A stretch of DNA of 64,000 bases from Bradyrhizobium sp. CCBAU 53421 (GCF_015291625.1 NZ_CP030047.1:2046001-2110000), one strand, 5' to 3'; shown: positions 1-9,572, counted from the stretch's first letter. Numbers and translations are program-made. The notes: generated by a model not told the origin, from the sequence alone.

Positions 1-2
1 AT

Positions 3-1436
3 GCAGAGTTGTGCAAGACCTATTCGCCCGAGGTGATTGAGCGCACCTGCTGGATTCCGGCGAGCCAATTGGAGCAGGCTGCACGCATCATCGGGCACGC
101 CAGGCCTGTCTCCTACTATGCCTGGAGCGGGCACGAGCATCACGCCAACAGCACGGAGACTGCGCGGGCCATGGCCATGCTCTATGCGCTGACGGGTAGC
201 TTCGATGCGCCCGGCGGCAATGTGCTACTGCCAGCCGTGCCAGCCGGGTCGATCACCGGAGAAGACTTGCCTGCAGCAAAGCGGCTGGTTCCCGCAATCG
301 GACTTGTCGAACGCCCGCTGGGACCGGCGCGCTTGAACAATGTCTCCGCCCGAGACTTTTACGACGCCGTGCTGGAGGGCACTCCTTATCCCGTGCGCGG
401 ACTCATCGGGTTCGGCAATAATCTACTGCTTGCACAGGGCGATCCCGTTCGCGGACGGGCCGCGCTCGCCGCGCTCGATTTTTACGCACATGCTGATCTG
501 TTCATGACGCCCACGGCCGCGCTTGCCGATATCGTGCTTCCCGTGGCGTCCTGCTTCGAACGCGAGGCTCTCAAAATCGGATTTGAGATCAGCGCAGATG
601 CTCAATCGCACGTACAGCTTCGGCAAGCGATTGTTGAGCCGCAAGGCGAGGCGCGTTCCGACACAGATATCATCTTTGGCCTCGCCACGCGCCTTGGCTT
701 CGGCGAGCAATTCTGGGATGGCAACGTCGATGCCAGCTACCGGCAGCAGCTCGGTCCGAGCGGTTTTACCGTGGAGCAGCTTCGCGCGCAGCCGGCTGGA
801 TTGCGGAAGCCGCTGACGATGCGATACCGCAAACACGCCGGCAGCGAGAGCAAGGGAAACCCGTGTGGCTTTCCAACGCCTTCGCGGAAAATTGAATTCT
901 GGTCCGAGACCTTCCTCGATCGTGGTTATTCAGCCATGCCGGACTTCGTCGAGCCGCCAATCGGCCCTGTCGCTCGCCCTGACCTGGCCGCAGCTTTCCC
1001 TTTGATCCTGACTTGCGCCAAACCCAGTCTGTTTTGTCAGACTCAACATCGTGCGCTGCCGAGCCTGCGCAAGCGTGCATTGCACCCCGAGATCGAGCTG
1101 AATCCCGCGACTGCCGCGGCTCGCGGGATCAAGAACGGAGACTGGGTTGACTTGCGGACCCCTGCAGGCGCAATGCGCGCCAGGGCGCGCTTCAGCGACC
1201 AACTCGATCCACGTGTCGTCGTCGGCGAACACGGTTGGTGGCAAGGTTGTGATGAACTGGGGATTGCGGGTTCCGATCCGTTCGCGGCGAACGGCACCAA
1301 CTTCAACTTGACGGTTGATGCCGCAGTGCGAGATCCCGTCAGCGGCACGCCAGCCCATCGCTCCAATCTTTGCGAAGTTCGGCTAGTGGCTGAAGAGCCT
1401 GTAGGGCGCGCAATTCAACTGTCCGGTAAAAGCTAA
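3..1436 (+). CDS. Molybdopterin-dependent oxidoreductase, C-terminal part (5' end outside window)
   Basis: This is the catalytic subunit of a DMSO-reductase-family molybdoenzyme, with the N-terminal part cut off by the window edge. The frame is open from base 3, and the TTG at position 9 lies mid-protein, so it is not a start. Visible family features are the stretch around ALTGSFDAPGGN (near residue 65) and the C-terminal molybdopterin-dinucleotide-binding domain, roughly the last 130 residues, with the HPEIELNP and NGDWVDLRTPAG motifs. The N-terminal [4Fe-4S] Cys motif cannot be checked because it is off the window. Substrate is unknown; no electron-transfer or membrane-anchor subunit follows it here. 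The gene ends facing an unknown gene on the other strand. Family confidence is high, substrate is not determined. Confidence 0.9.
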   Translation, partial: AELCKTYSPEVIERTCWIPASQLEQAARIIGHARPVSYYAWSGHEHHANSTETARAMAMLYALTGSFDAPGGNVLLPAVPAGSITGEDLPAAKRLVPAIGLVERPLGPARLNNVSARDFYDAVLEGTPYPVRGLIGFGNNLLLAQGDPVRGRAALAALDFYAHADLFMTPTAALADIVLPVASCFEREALKIGFEISADAQSHVQLRQAIVEPQGEARSDTDIIFGLATRLGFGEQFWDGNVDASYRQQLGPSGFTVEQLRAQPAGLRKPLTMRYRKHAGSESKGNPCGFPTPSRKIEFWSETFLDRGYSAMPDFVEPPIGPVARPDLAAAFPLILTCAKPSLFCQTQHRALPSLRKRALHPEIELNPATAAARGIKNGDWVDLRTPAGAMRARARFSDQLDPRVVVGEHGWWQGCDELGIAGSDPFAANGTNFNLTVDAAVRDPVSGTPAHRSNLCEVRLVAEEPVGRAIQLSGKS

Positions 1437-1501
1437 GCTACGCGACCGGCAGCCAAGTCCGCTTCGGGTCAAGAGGCGACATCCCTGTGGTCGAGCCGCT
1501 A

Positions 1502-1527
1502 GTCCGCTTTAAGTCTCGAAAGCGGAC
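1502..1527. terminator. Stem-loop between convergent genes
   Basis: A perfect 9-bp stem (GTCCGCTTT pairing with AAAGCGGAC) with an 8-nt loop lies between the convergent ends of the molybdoenzyme gene and the unknown gene at 1579. There is no clear T-tract, so a terminator role is inferred from position only. Confidence 0.4.
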
Positions 1528-1578
1528 AGGATTTATGAGCACGCACCCTAGCCTGCGGCCGCGCGTCAAATTCGCGCG

Positions 1579-2283
1579 TTACGCCAGCTGCTCCGGATCA
1601 TCGGCCGCACGCATCCGCGCGATACTGTCCTCGGTCGCCGCCGCGCCTGCCGCCGCGATCGCGATCTCGCGCGCCAGATTGGTGCATTCGGCCCACAGCA
1701 GGAAGAACACCAGCGGCGGCCGCTCGCGTGCCTCCAGCATCTGCCGGCAGCGCTCCGCGGCGCCATCGAGCGCCCACCACTGCCGGGCGACGACCATGAC
1801 CTTACGGAAGCTGCGCAGCGTGCCGGAGAATTTTTGCGGATCGGCACCGACGAGGGTGCCGCAATGGTTCAGCCAGTTCAGCGCCGCATAGATCGCGATG
1901 CCGTAATCCTCGATCGCGGTACCCGTGAAATCGACGACGGTCTTGTCGTGCGCGCGTTGACGCAGGAAGGCGTCGATCATCTCGGCCTGGCGCGATGGAT
2001 CGACCAGCAGCGCGGTGTCCTTCCGCGGCACCATCGGGACATAGCGCATCGCTTCGAGCCGCGTGTGATCCCAGATCGTTCTCGCATCGCCGAGCAGGTC
2101 GCCGGGCTTGCGCTTGCAGGCCGGATAGACCAGCACGCCGTTGTCGGCGAGGTCGAGATAGCGCGGCACCACCTTGTCGAGCGCGGCGAGAAACGCGCAG
2201 GGATCGGTGAGGCCGCGCAAGTCGTTGGCGGCATCCTCCGTCGGTGCAGGCTTGTTGCCGCGTGTCCAGCCGAAATTGGCCAT
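1579..2283 (-). CDS. Conserved hypothetical protein, 234 aa
   Basis: The product is not recognised. The ATG at 2283 begins MANFGWTRGNK; an upstream ATG at 2304 in the same frame is possible but adds only 7 residues. The protein looks soluble, with no signal peptide or membrane segment, and is mostly helical and Trp-containing. Its C-terminal third is Ala/Arg-rich, with a long predicted helix around AREIAIAAAGAAATED. It is convergent with the molybdoenzyme and divergent from the methyltransferase at 2467, with about 180 bp between the two starts. Base composition matches its neighbours. No function is proposed. Confidence 0.7.
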   Translation of the reverse strand: MANFGWTRGNKPAPTEDAANDLRGLTDPCAFLAALDKVVPRYLDLADNGVLVYPACKRKPGDLLGDARTIWDHTRLEAMRYVPMVPRKDTALLVDPSRQAEMIDAFLRQRAHDKTVVDFTGTAIEDYGIAIYAALNWLNHCGTLVGADPQKFSGTLRSFRKVMVVARQWWALDGAAERCRQMLEARERPPLVFFLLWAECTNLAREIAIAAAGAAATEDSIARMRAADDPEQLA

Positions 2284-2466
2284 CCCCGGACGCCCCGATC
2301 TCAACCTGCCGTCAGGTTAAATGGAAAATATGGCGATGCAAATGCGGCATTTACTGCGGTGCCGCCGTGCGCGTCCGCCGCTCCGGTTGACGCGGGACAC
2401 CGCGGCGCCTAGCTGATGGTTAATGGTGCGCAACGCAGGTTGTTGCCGCTTTCGGGACGTATCACC

Positions 2467-3087
2467 ATGACCGCTTCTGATCGACAATCGCATTGGCAGA
2501 CCGTCTATCTGACCAAGGGCGAGCAGCAGGTGAGCTGGTCGCAGGCCGATCCGCAGCCATCGCTGGGCCTGATCGAATCCGTCGTGCCCGGCCGCGACGC
2601 CTCGATCATCGACATCGGCGGCGGGGCTTCGCGGCTCGTCGATGCGCTGCTGGCGAGGGGCTTTCATGATCTCACCGTGCTCGATCTCTCCGAAGCTGCG
2701 CTGGCGAGCGCGCGGCAAAGGGTCGGAGCGACCGGCGCAGCGGTGCGCTGGGTTGCCGATGACGCGACGGTCTGGCAGCCGCAGCAGGCTTTCGACATCT
2801 GGCATGACCGTGCTGCGTTTCATTTTCTCGTTGAGGAGAGCGACCGCGCCGCTTATCTCGAGAGACTGCATCGCGGCGTCAAGGCGGGCGGTCACGCCGT
2901 GATCGGCACCTTCGCGCCGGACGGTCCGGAAAAATGCAGTGGCCTGCCGGTGCAGCGCTATGATCCGGCAACGCTCAGCCGGACCGTCGGTCCGGCATTC
3001 GAGTTGATCGCGCATGAGGCGCACCGGCACGTCACGCCCTGGGGCGCGACGCAGTCGTTCCAGTTCAGTGTGCTGCGGCGCGGGTAG
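2467..3087 (+). CDS. Class I SAM-dependent methyltransferase
   Basis: This 206-residue protein has a compact Rossmann methyltransferase fold. Motif I is IIDIGGGAS at about residues 47-55. The acidic residue after strand 2 is in VLDLSEAAL, and the post-II/III region carries [11 protein letters not shown], a pattern common in small thiopurine/tellurite-type and related methyltransferases. The start is the ATG at 2467; the frame is open further upstream but gives no better start. The C-terminal region ([13 protein letters not shown]) is typical of small methyltransferases of this group in alphaproteobacteria. Substrate is unknown. It is 23 bp upstream of the DOPA-dioxygenase-like gene and may be co-transcribed with it. 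Confidence 0.85.
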   Translation: MTASDRQSHWQTVYLTKGEQQVSWSQADPQPSLGLIESVVPGRDASIIDIGGGASRLVDALLARGFHDLTVLDLSEAALASARQRVGATGAAVRWVADDATVWQPQQAFDIWHDRAAFHFLVEESDRAAYLERLHRGVKAGGHAVIGTFAPDGPEKCSGLPVQRYDPATLSRTVGPAFELIAHEAHRHVTPWGATQSFQFSVLRRG

Positions 3088-3110
3088 CGGGCCGCGGAAG
3101 GGGAGGCGAG

Positions 3111-3521
3111 ATGACGGACGGGCCACGGGGGATCGGCGAGATCGCGAGCTATCACGCCCATGTCTATTACGACCCCGCCACCAGCCGGGGCGAGGCCGAA
3201 CGCCTGCGCACCTGGATGGGCGAGCGTTTCCTGGTCACGCTCGGGCGCTGGCACGACGTCAAGGTCGGCCCGCACGATCAGGCGATGTATCAGGTGGCGT
3301 TCGCGGCCGAGCTGTTTCCGACCCTGGTGCCGTGGCTGATGCTGAACCACGGCAGCCTGAGCATCCTGGTCCATCCCAACACCACCAATCCGCGCCGCGA
3401 TCATCGCGACGATCCGCTCTGGATCGGCATGCCGCTTGCCGTCCATGCCGACAAACTGCCCGAAGAGGCAGAAATGGAGCAGGCGCCGGCCCCGAACACG
3501 TCGCCGACATTGCGTCCCTGA
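3111..3521 (+). CDS. DOPA 4,5-dioxygenase family protein
   Basis: This small protein of 136 residues matches the DOPA 4,5-dioxygenase/aromatic-ring-cleaving family, whose members are about 110-130 aa. The N-terminal [11 protein letters not shown] and the central [15 protein letters not shown] carry the conserved His residues expected to bind non-heme iron. The start ATG at 3111 has GGGGAGGCGAG just upstream as a ribosome-binding site. It follows the methyltransferase by 23 bp. The bacterial members are poorly characterised; extradiol cleavage of a catechol-type compound is the family expectation, not something the sequence proves. Confidence 0.85.
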   Translation: MTDGPRGIGEIASYHAHVYYDPATSRGEAERLRTWMGERFLVTLGRWHDVKVGPHDQAMYQVAFAAELFPTLVPWLMLNHGSLSILVHPNTTNPRRDHRDDPLWIGMPLAVHADKLPEEAEMEQAPAPNTSPTLRP

Positions 3522-3573
3522 GCGCCAGAGCGGGATGAAGTTGACTTGAATCGGTTCGGCCTCGGGTTCGGTT

Positions 3574-3695
3574 CACCTCTCCCCACCGGGGAGAGGTCGA
3601 TTTGCGCAGCAAATCGGGTGAGGGGCCGCAACTCCAACGAGGGACCGTAACCCCTCACCCGGCGCTGCGCGCCGACCTCTCCCAAGGGAGAGGTG
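3574..3695. repeat. Palindromic intergenic repeat, family 1 (copy a)
   Basis: Two stem-loops made of CCTCTCCC/GGGAGAGG and GGTGAGGGG/CCCCTCACC elements, in the order typical of dispersed repeats in this bacterial group. A diverged second copy is at 54882-55022. It lies downstream of the DOPA-dioxygenase-like gene and ahead of the GGDEF-EAL gene, with no coding potential. Confidence 0.8.
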
Positions 3696-3877
3696 GACCT
3701 CCGACGCCGCTCCAATTCAACCTGGTCTCGCTCATGCTTTGGCCCGGCTGAGGGATGGGTAAAGTTTGACGCAATTTCATTACAGCCAAGTCGTTTCAAA
3801 CTCGTCGCGTTTTGCAACGTGAGGTTAAGCCGGCATTCCTAGGCTTGCCCGACATTTCAGGGTCGGGCTCATTGGGC

Positions 3878-6259
3878 ATGTTCTTTTCGTTTCGAAGCTG
3901 GTCACTGTGGCGGGTGGTTGGGCCTCTGCTTGCGATCGTGTTGCTGCTCGGCGGGCTGTCGGCCGGCAGCCTGCAGGTGATGTCCGCGGTGCGCGCCTAT
4001 GTGGCCGGCGAGAGCATGTGGTCGAAGGGCCAGAAGGACGCCATTCACTACCTTCAGATCTATGTCTCTACCGGCGCGCCGCTCTATCTGCAGAAGTTCG
4101 ATGCCGCCATCGCGGTGCCGCTGGCCGATCGCACCGCGCGGCGCGCGCTGGAAGCGCCCGGCAACAACGACGCCGTGGCGCGGAGTGGCTTCGCCAGGGC
4201 GGGCAATCATGACGACGACATCGGCGGCCTGATCTGGCTGTTCAAATATTTCCGCACGATGCACCACGTGGCCGGCGCGGTGACGGCGTGGCGGAATTCG
4301 GATGCACTGCTCGACCAGCTGATCGAAATCAGGAACGAGGCAGCCAACGACGTCGCGCTGCATGATCCTTCGGCTGCGACCATCAAGCACTGGGTCGAGC
4401 GGATCGGTGTGGTCGACGCCGCGCTGAGCACGCTGGCCGTCGATTTTTCCGATCACCTCGGCAAGGCGTCGCGCCAGGTCTCCGCGCTGCTGCTGCTGGT
4501 CAATATCCTGATCGCGGCCTGCCTTGCCGGCATCGTGTTGTTTCATACGCGGCGGATGCTGTGGCGGCGCTGGCTTGCCGAAACCGCGCTCGCGGTTGAG
4601 AAGGAACGCGCCCAGCTCACGCTGGCCTCGATCGGCGACGCGGTCATCGTGACGACGCAGGACGATCGCGTCGGCTACATGAACGCCGCCGCGCAACGGC
4701 TGATCGCGTCGGGGCAGGACGTCACCGGACAGCAGCTTTCGTCGCTGTTCAACATCGCCGAGCAGCCGGTGCAGGGATCGTTCCAGAGCGCCGATGTCGA
4801 CGACGAAAGCCGCCCGCAGCAGCGCCTGCTGGTGCGGCCGGACCGTTCCAGCGTGCCGGTCTCGGTGGTCGAGACCCCGATCGTGCATGCCGGCGAGCCG
4901 GCCGGCCGCGTCATGATCATTCACGACATGACCGCCGAGCGGCGGCTGGTCGAGGAACTGGCGTGGGCCGCGTCTCATGACACGCTCACCGGCCTTGCGA
5001 ACCGGCGGCAGTTCGAATTCGAACTGCACAAGGCGATGTCGGGCTCGACGGCCGTCGGCGCCGACCTGATGCTGATCGACCTCGACCAGTTCAAGATCGT
5101 CAACGACACTTGCGGCCACATGGCGGGCGACCGGCTGTTGAAGCAGGTGGCAAGGCTGCTGGCTGCCGAGGTCGGTGACAGCGGGCTGGTTGCGCGTCTC
5201 GGCGGCGACGAGTTCGGCATCCTGCTGCGGGACGACGGCTCCGCCACGCACGACGTTGCTGCCGATGTCGCGGAGCGGATCAGGGCGGTGGTCGAGCAGT
5301 CGAACTTCGTCCATGAGGGCTCGAGCTTCCGGATCAGCGCGAGCATCGGCCTTGTCGCGCTTTGCGACAGCGCCGGCGTGCAGGACGCGCTGCGGCTCGC
5401 CGACGTCGCCTGCTTCCTCGCCAAGGACAAGGGACGCAACCGCGTCCAGGAGCACCGTCCGTCCGATACCGGCATGGCGGTGCGCGTCGCCGAGATGAGC
5501 TGGGTCAATCGCATCCGCAAGGGGTTGGATGAGGGACGCTTCTGCCTCTACGAGCAGGAAATCCGCCCGCTGAACGGCATGCTGAAGGGTAACGAGCGCC
5601 GCGAATTGCTGCTGCGCCTGCGCGACGAGAGCGGCGCCCTGGTGCCGCCCGGCAGCTTCCTGCCGGCGGCCGAACGCTACGGGCTGATGCCGCTGATCGA
5701 CCGCTGGGTGGTTCGCCGCGCCTTCGAGATCATCGCCGAGCGCAAGCACCACCCGCGCAAGGTCGCGAGCTACGCCATCAATCTCTCCGGTGCCACGATC
5801 GGCGACGGCGATTTCGTCGACTTCGTCGCCGAGCTGTTTGCCCAGCATGACGTTGCGCCGGCTTTGGTGTGTTTCGAGATCACCGAGACCAGTGCGATCT
5901 CCAATCTCGACGAGGCGCAGACATTCATCGCGCGGCTGCGCGAGATCGGCTGCAGCTTCTCGCTCGACGATTTCGGCACCGGCATGTCCTCGATCGCGTA
6001 TCTGAAGCACCTGCCGGTCGACACCATCAAGATCGACGGCTCGTTCGTGAAGGAGATCCTGAACAGCAAGGTCGATCGCGCGATGGTCGAGATGATCACC
6101 AAGACCGCGAAGATCATGCAGAAGCAGGTGGTGGCCGAGTTCGTCGAGAGCCTCGCGATCCTGGACGAGCTGCGCCAGATCGGGGTCGACTACGCCCAAG
6201 GCTACGCGATCGGCAAGCCGGTTCCGGTGCTCACGCTCCGGGAAGAAAAGATCGCCTGA
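3878..6259 (+). CDS. Membrane sensor with PAS, GGDEF and EAL domains
   Basis: A cyclic-di-GMP enzyme of 793 residues. The ATG at 3878 is chosen over the TTG at 3812 because it directly precedes the first membrane helix. A periplasmic sensor (about residues 37-200) is bounded by helices at about 12-36 and 203-223. A PAS-like domain follows at about 250-350. The GGDEF domain has an intact GGDEF signature (about 442-446), with no RxxD inhibitory site six residues before it. The EAL domain keeps the ExLxR element (ELLLR at about 576), the ITETSAISN loop and DDFGTG (about 697). Either or both activities could be real. A rho-independent terminator follows at 6272. Confidence 0.92.
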   Translation: MFFSFRSWSLWRVVGPLLAIVLLLGGLSAGSLQVMSAVRAYVAGESMWSKGQKDAIHYLQIYVSTGAPLYLQKFDAAIAVPLADRTARRALEAPGNNDAVARSGFARAGNHDDDIGGLIWLFKYFRTMHHVAGAVTAWRNSDALLDQLIEIRNEAANDVALHDPSAATIKHWVERIGVVDAALSTLAVDFSDHLGKASRQVSALLLLVNILIAACLAGIVLFHTRRMLWRRWLAETALAVEKERAQLTLASIGDAVIVTTQDDRVGYMNAAAQRLIASGQDVTGQQLSSLFNIAEQPVQGSFQSADVDDESRPQQRLLVRPDRSSVPVSVVETPIVHAGEPAGRVMIIHDMTAERRLVEELAWAASHDTLTGLANRRQFEFELHKAMSGSTAVGADLMLIDLDQFKIVNDTCGHMAGDRLLKQVARLLAAEVGDSGLVARLGGDEFGILLRDDGSATHDVAADVAERIRAVVEQSNFVHEGSSFRISASIGLVALCDSAGVQDALRLADVACFLAKDKGRNRVQEHRPSDTGMAVRVAEMSWVNRIRKGLDEGRFCLYEQEIRPLNGMLKGNERRELLLRLRDESGALVPPGSFLPAAERYGLMPLIDRWVVRRAFEIIAERKHHPRKVASYAINLSGATIGDGDFVDFVAELFAQHDVAPALVCFEITETSAISNLDEAQTFIARLREIGCSFSLDDFGTGMSSIAYLKHLPVDTIKIDGSFVKEILNSKVDRAMVEMITKTAKIMQKQVVAEFVESLAILDELRQIGVDYAQGYAIGKPVPVLTLREEKIA

Positions 6260-6271
6260 GTCGCCAAAATC

Positions 6272-6292
6272 GTCCCGAAACGGGACCTTTTC
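6272..6292 (+). terminator. Rho-independent terminator after GGDEF-EAL gene
   Basis: The 6-bp stem GTCCCG/CGGGAC with an AAA loop is followed by CTTTTC, 12 bp past the stop codon of the GGDEF-EAL gene. Confidence 0.65.
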
Positions 6293-6468
6293 GGCCGTTC
6301 CGGCCCTCCCGGGGCTGATTCCCGGGCACTTTCCATCCGAAAAACGTTTAAAAATCCTGTCGTTGCCCGCTCCGTCTCGATTATGCCTTACTCTAATTCC
6401 CTGATATGATGAGCGAACGGTGAATCCAACGTGGGCCGGGTAACAGGCCCCAGAGCACCGACTTGGGG

Positions 6469-7509
6469 ATGATGGGTCAACGTACGACGAAAGCTGCCGC
6501 GCGTAAGTCGAACCGCGGCGTGTCTCTGGTGGGCAGCACGGCGTTTGCCGTGAGCGCGCTCGTCCTGTCGTCTGGCCTTGCCGCCTGGATGGTCGGCATC
6601 GACCCTACCGCTTGGCTGCATGGACCGGCGCTCGCCAACACCACCGCCTCGCTGAATTTCGACGATCGCTTCGGCTCCCGCTCCACGATCAACACGGCTT
6701 CGCTCTATTATCCGCTGCGCCGCGGGTTCCGTTCGAGCCGCGGCGATTTCAATTCCGAGTTCGGTCAGATCGAGGACGCGCTGGCTGGCCAGCTGCGTGA
6801 CACCCAGTCCGAACTGCCGGCCAGCCAGCCGGCGACCGCATCCGTCGCGGCGACGACCACGACGGCTGCACCCGCAGTGCCGATGCCGCGATCGCGGCCG
6901 GCCGAGGCCAATCTGCTCGCGCGCAATGATCAGCCGCTGCCGCCGCAGGCGCCGGTGCAGCAGGGTGACAACCGGACCTTCCTGCAGAAGATCGCCGACA
7001 TGATGCCGGGCAAGATACAGCTCGCATCGGTCGATCCGAATGACGGCTTGCTGTCCGGCCCGAGCCCCGACCTCGGCAAGCTCGGTTATGACAGCAGCAC
7101 GGCGGTCTACGACATCACCGGCCGCATCGTGTACATGCCCGACGGCACCAAGTTCGAGGCGCATTCAGGCCTCGGCAATCTGCTCGACGATCCCTCGCAT
7201 GTGAATGCCCGCAACGCCGGTGCGACGCCGCCCGGCCTCTACGAGATGAAGCCGCGCGAAAAGCTGTTCCACGGCGTGCCCGCGTTGCGCATGACCCCGG
7301 TCGATGGCAGCGATACGTTCGGGCGTGTTGGTCTGTTGGTGCACAGCTACATGCTCGGGCCGAACGGCGACTCCAACGGCTGCATCTCGGTCAAGCACTA
7401 CGACAAGTTCCTGCAGGCCTACCGCAGCGGCATGATCAAGCGCATCGCCGTCGTCATCAGCATCAAGGACGTCCAGTCGGCCTCGACCCGCGCGGCGTCG
7501 AACTCGTAA
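6469..7509 (+). CDS. Tlde1/DUF2778-domain L,D-transpeptidase-like protein
   Basis: A protein of 346 residues with an N-terminal signal anchor (hydrophobic segment about residues 20-43), a low-complexity Thr/Ala/Pro linker (about 115-165) and a C-terminal DUF2778/Tlde1 domain. The likely catalytic elements are FEAHSG (His about 232), LLVHSYMLG (His about 292) and SNGCISV (Cys about 305), in the HxxG...SxGC arrangement of L,D-transpeptidase-like folds. Tlde1 was described as a type VI effector acting on peptidoglycan. Here no T6SS or immunity gene is adjacent, and a cell-wall-modifying role in the periplasm is more likely. Start ATG at 6469 or 6472; the TTG at 6463 is weaker. Confidence 0.85.
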   Translation: MMGQRTTKAAARKSNRGVSLVGSTAFAVSALVLSSGLAAWMVGIDPTAWLHGPALANTTASLNFDDRFGSRSTINTASLYYPLRRGFRSSRGDFNSEFGQIEDALAGQLRDTQSELPASQPATASVAATTTTAAPAVPMPRSRPAEANLLARNDQPLPPQAPVQQGDNRTFLQKIADMMPGKIQLASVDPNDGLLSGPSPDLGKLGYDSSTAVYDITGRIVYMPDGTKFEAHSGLGNLLDDPSHVNARNAGATPPGLYEMKPREKLFHGVPALRMTPVDGSDTFGRVGLLVHSYMLGPNGDSNGCISVKHYDKFLQAYRSGMIKRIAVVISIKDVQSASTRAASNS

Positions 7510-7516
7510 GCCGACC

Positions 7517-7531
7517 ACCGGCGCGGCCGGT
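7517..7531. terminator. Short GC-rich hairpin after Tlde1-domain gene
   Basis: A perfect 6-bp stem (ACCGGC/GCCGGT) with a 3-nt loop lies 7 bp past the stop codon. No T-run follows, so termination is uncertain. Confidence 0.3.
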
Positions 7532-7651
7532 ACATCACATCCGTCAATCCTCGGTGAGCCTCACTCGCCTTCGCTGCGAGAAGCGCGGGACGAGACGCCA
7601 TGCGTGCGGAATGCGCAGGTAGAGCTCCTATCGGCTGGACGGCGACTATCT

Positions 7652-7722
7652 GTATACTTCAATGTCGAATACAATTACTATGTTACCTCTATTTGCCATT
7701 TTATGTGCAATTATGTATACAT
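7652..7722 (+). promoter_or_regulatory. vanA upstream region with GTATAC half-sites (candidate GntR operator)
   Basis: The AT-rich region before vanA holds GTATAC at 7652 and 7715. The second lies inside the perfect palindrome ATGTATACAT (7713-7722). A related GAATAC is at 7667. FadR/VanR-type GntR regulators bind short AT-rich palindromes of this kind, and the regulator gene lies directly downstream of vanA. The assignment is by motif and context. Confidence 0.5.
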
Positions 7723-7755
7723 GAAGTATCCGAAACGACCCCAAGAGGGCGACCA

Positions 7756-8805
7756 ATGCCAAAACCCTTTCCAATGAACGCGTGGTACGCGGCCGGCTGG
7801 GATGCCGAGATCAAGCACGCGCTGTTGCCGCGGACGATCTGCGGCAGGCATGTCGTGATGTACCGGAAGGGCGACGGCGAGGTGGTAGCGCTCGAGGATG
7901 CCTGCTGGCATCGCCTCGTGCCGCTCTCCAAGGGCCGGCTCGACGGCGACACCGTGGTCTGCGGCTATCACGGCCTGAAATACAACGCGCAGGGCCGCTG
8001 CACCTTCATGCCCTCGCAGGAGACCATCAATCCGTCGGCCTGCGTGCGCGCCTATCCGGTGGTCGAGCGTCATCGCTTCATCTGGCTGTGGATGGGCGAT
8101 CCTGCGCTGGCCGATCCCGCGCTGGTGCCCGACATGCACTGGAATCACGATCCGGCCTGGGCCGGCGACGGCAAGACCATTCACGTCAAATGCGACTACC
8201 GCCTCGTGGTCGACAATCTGATGGACCTGACCCACGAGACCTTCGTGCACGGCTCGAGCATCGGCAATGATGCCGTCGCCGAAGCGCCGTTCGACGTCAC
8301 CCATGGCGAGAAGACCGTCACCGTGACGCGCTGGATGAAAGGCATCGAGGCGCCGCCGTTCTGGGCGAAGCAGCTCGAGAGGCCGGGCCCGGTCGATCGC
8401 TGGCAGATCATCCGCTTCGAGGCGCCGTGCACCGTCAATATCGACGTCGGCGTCGCGCCGGCCGGATCCGGCGCGCCGGAGGGCGATCGCTCGCAGGGCG
8501 TCAACGGCTATGTGCTCAACACCATCACGCCGGAGACCGAGAAGACCTGTCACTACTTCTGGGCCTTCGTCCGCAATCACCGCATCACCGAGCAGCGCCT
8601 CACCAGCGAAATCCGCGACGGCGTCGCCGGCATCTTCCACGAGGACGAGATCATCCTGGAAGCGCAACAGCGCGCGATGGACGAGAATCCGGACCGCGTG
8701 TTCTACAACCTCAACATCGATGCCGGTGCGATGTGGGCGCGGCGCGTCATCGACCGCATGGTGGCGAAGGAAAATCCGCCGCAGCAGTTGCAGGCGGCGG
8801 AGTAG
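7756..8805 (+). CDS. vanA: Rieske oxygenase, vanillate O-demethylase oxygenase subunit-like
   Basis: A terminal oxygenase of 349 residues that takes electrons from its reductase to demethylate or hydroxylate a methoxylated aromatic such as vanillate. The Rieske [2Fe-2S] ligands are Cys50, His52, Cys69 and His72. The catalytic mononuclear iron site shows in DLTHETFVH (His160, His165). The usual CPHR of the Rieske loop reads CWHR here. The ATG at 7756 begins the conserved MPKPFPMNAWYAAGW; upstream in-frame residues do not match the family. It is followed by a GntR regulator (8 bp) and the reductase, so this looks like one operon. The family is clear; vanillate itself as substrate is inferred from overall similarity. 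Confidence 0.85.
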   Translation: MPKPFPMNAWYAAGWDAEIKHALLPRTICGRHVVMYRKGDGEVVALEDACWHRLVPLSKGRLDGDTVVCGYHGLKYNAQGRCTFMPSQETINPSACVRAYPVVERHRFIWLWMGDPALADPALVPDMHWNHDPAWAGDGKTIHVKCDYRLVVDNLMDLTHETFVHGSSIGNDAVAEAPFDVTHGEKTVTVTRWMKGIEAPPFWAKQLERPGPVDRWQIIRFEAPCTVNIDVGVAPAGSGAPEGDRSQGVNGYVLNTITPETEKTCHYFWAFVRNHRITEQRLTSEIRDGVAGIFHEDEIILEAQQRAMDENPDRVFYNLNIDAGAMWARRVIDRMVAKENPPQQLQAAE

Positions 8806-8813
8806 GCCGGGTC

Positions 8814-9560
8814 ATGGCGGAACGCGAAACCGATCGCTCAGTGTCGCAGACCGTGCGGGCGCAGCTCGCGCTGCGCGACCTGGTTCTCTCGGGCCGGCTG
8901 CGGCCGGGCGAGCGCATCTCGGAGCTGCAAGCGGTCGAGATCACCGCCGTGTCGCGCACGCCGGTGCGGATGGCGCTGGTCCGGCTGGAGGAGGAAGGCC
9001 TGCTGGAGGCGATCCCGTCCGGCGGCTTCATGGTCAAGGCGTTTTCCGAGCGCGACATTCTCGACTCGATCGAGCTGCGCGGCACGCTGGAGGGCCTTGC
9101 CGCGCGCTTTGCCGCCGAGCGCGGCGTCTCGTCGCGCGATCTCGAGCCGCTGAAGCAATGCCTCGACGAGATCGACGGCCTGGTGCGACAGGACCCGATC
9201 TCGGTCGAAGCGTTTTCGTCCTACGTCGCGCTCAATGCGCGGTTCCACGCGCTGCTCACCGAGCTGTCGCGCAGCCCGCCGCTGATCCGGCAGATCGATC
9301 GCGCTTCGGCGCTGCCGTTCGCCTCGCCGAGCGGCTTCGTGATGGCGCAATCGGCGCTGCCCGAGGCGCGCCAGATCCTGCTGATCGCGCAGGACCATCA
9401 TCGCGTGGTGGTCGACGCCATCGAGAACCGCGAGGGCGCGCGTGCCGAAGCGATCATGCGCGAGCATGCAAGGCTTGCGGCACGCAATCTCCGGCTGGCG
9501 CTACGCAACCGCACGCACCTCGATCTGCTGCCGGCGCTGGCGCTGGTCACGGCCGGCTGA
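8814..9560 (+). CDS. GntR/FadR-family regulator of the van locus
   Basis: A transcriptional regulator of 248 residues. The N-terminal winged helix (about residues 10-75) includes RPGERISELQ and SRTPVRMALVRLEEEGLL, typical of GntR proteins. The C-terminal FCD effector domain shows the helical pattern with DILDSIELRGTLEGLAARFA. By analogy with VanR it would repress the locus until an aromatic ligand binds. It lies between vanA and vanB rather than divergent, so it probably controls its own operon through the GTATAC sites upstream of vanA. Start ATG at 8814. Confidence 0.88.
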   Translation: MAERETDRSVSQTVRAQLALRDLVLSGRLRPGERISELQAVEITAVSRTPVRMALVRLEEEGLLEAIPSGGFMVKAFSERDILDSIELRGTLEGLAARFAAERGVSSRDLEPLKQCLDEIDGLVRQDPISVEAFSSYVALNARFHALLTELSRSPPLIRQIDRASALPFASPSGFVMAQSALPEARQILLIAQDHHRVVVDAIENREGARAEAIMREHARLAARNLRLALRNRTHLDLLPALALVTAG

Positions 9561-9572
9561 ACGGAGCGCGCC

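Noticed and set aside
3902..6199. Minus-strand open frame of 765 codons opposite the first GGDEF-EAL gene
   Set aside because: A shadow of the real gene in a GC-rich background. No domain is visible and the plus strand has intact catalytic motifs.
6469..7509. Tlde1-domain protein as a type VI secretion effector
   Set aside because: No T6SS structural gene, PAAR/VgrG or immunity gene is adjacent. The signal anchor fits a resident envelope enzyme better.
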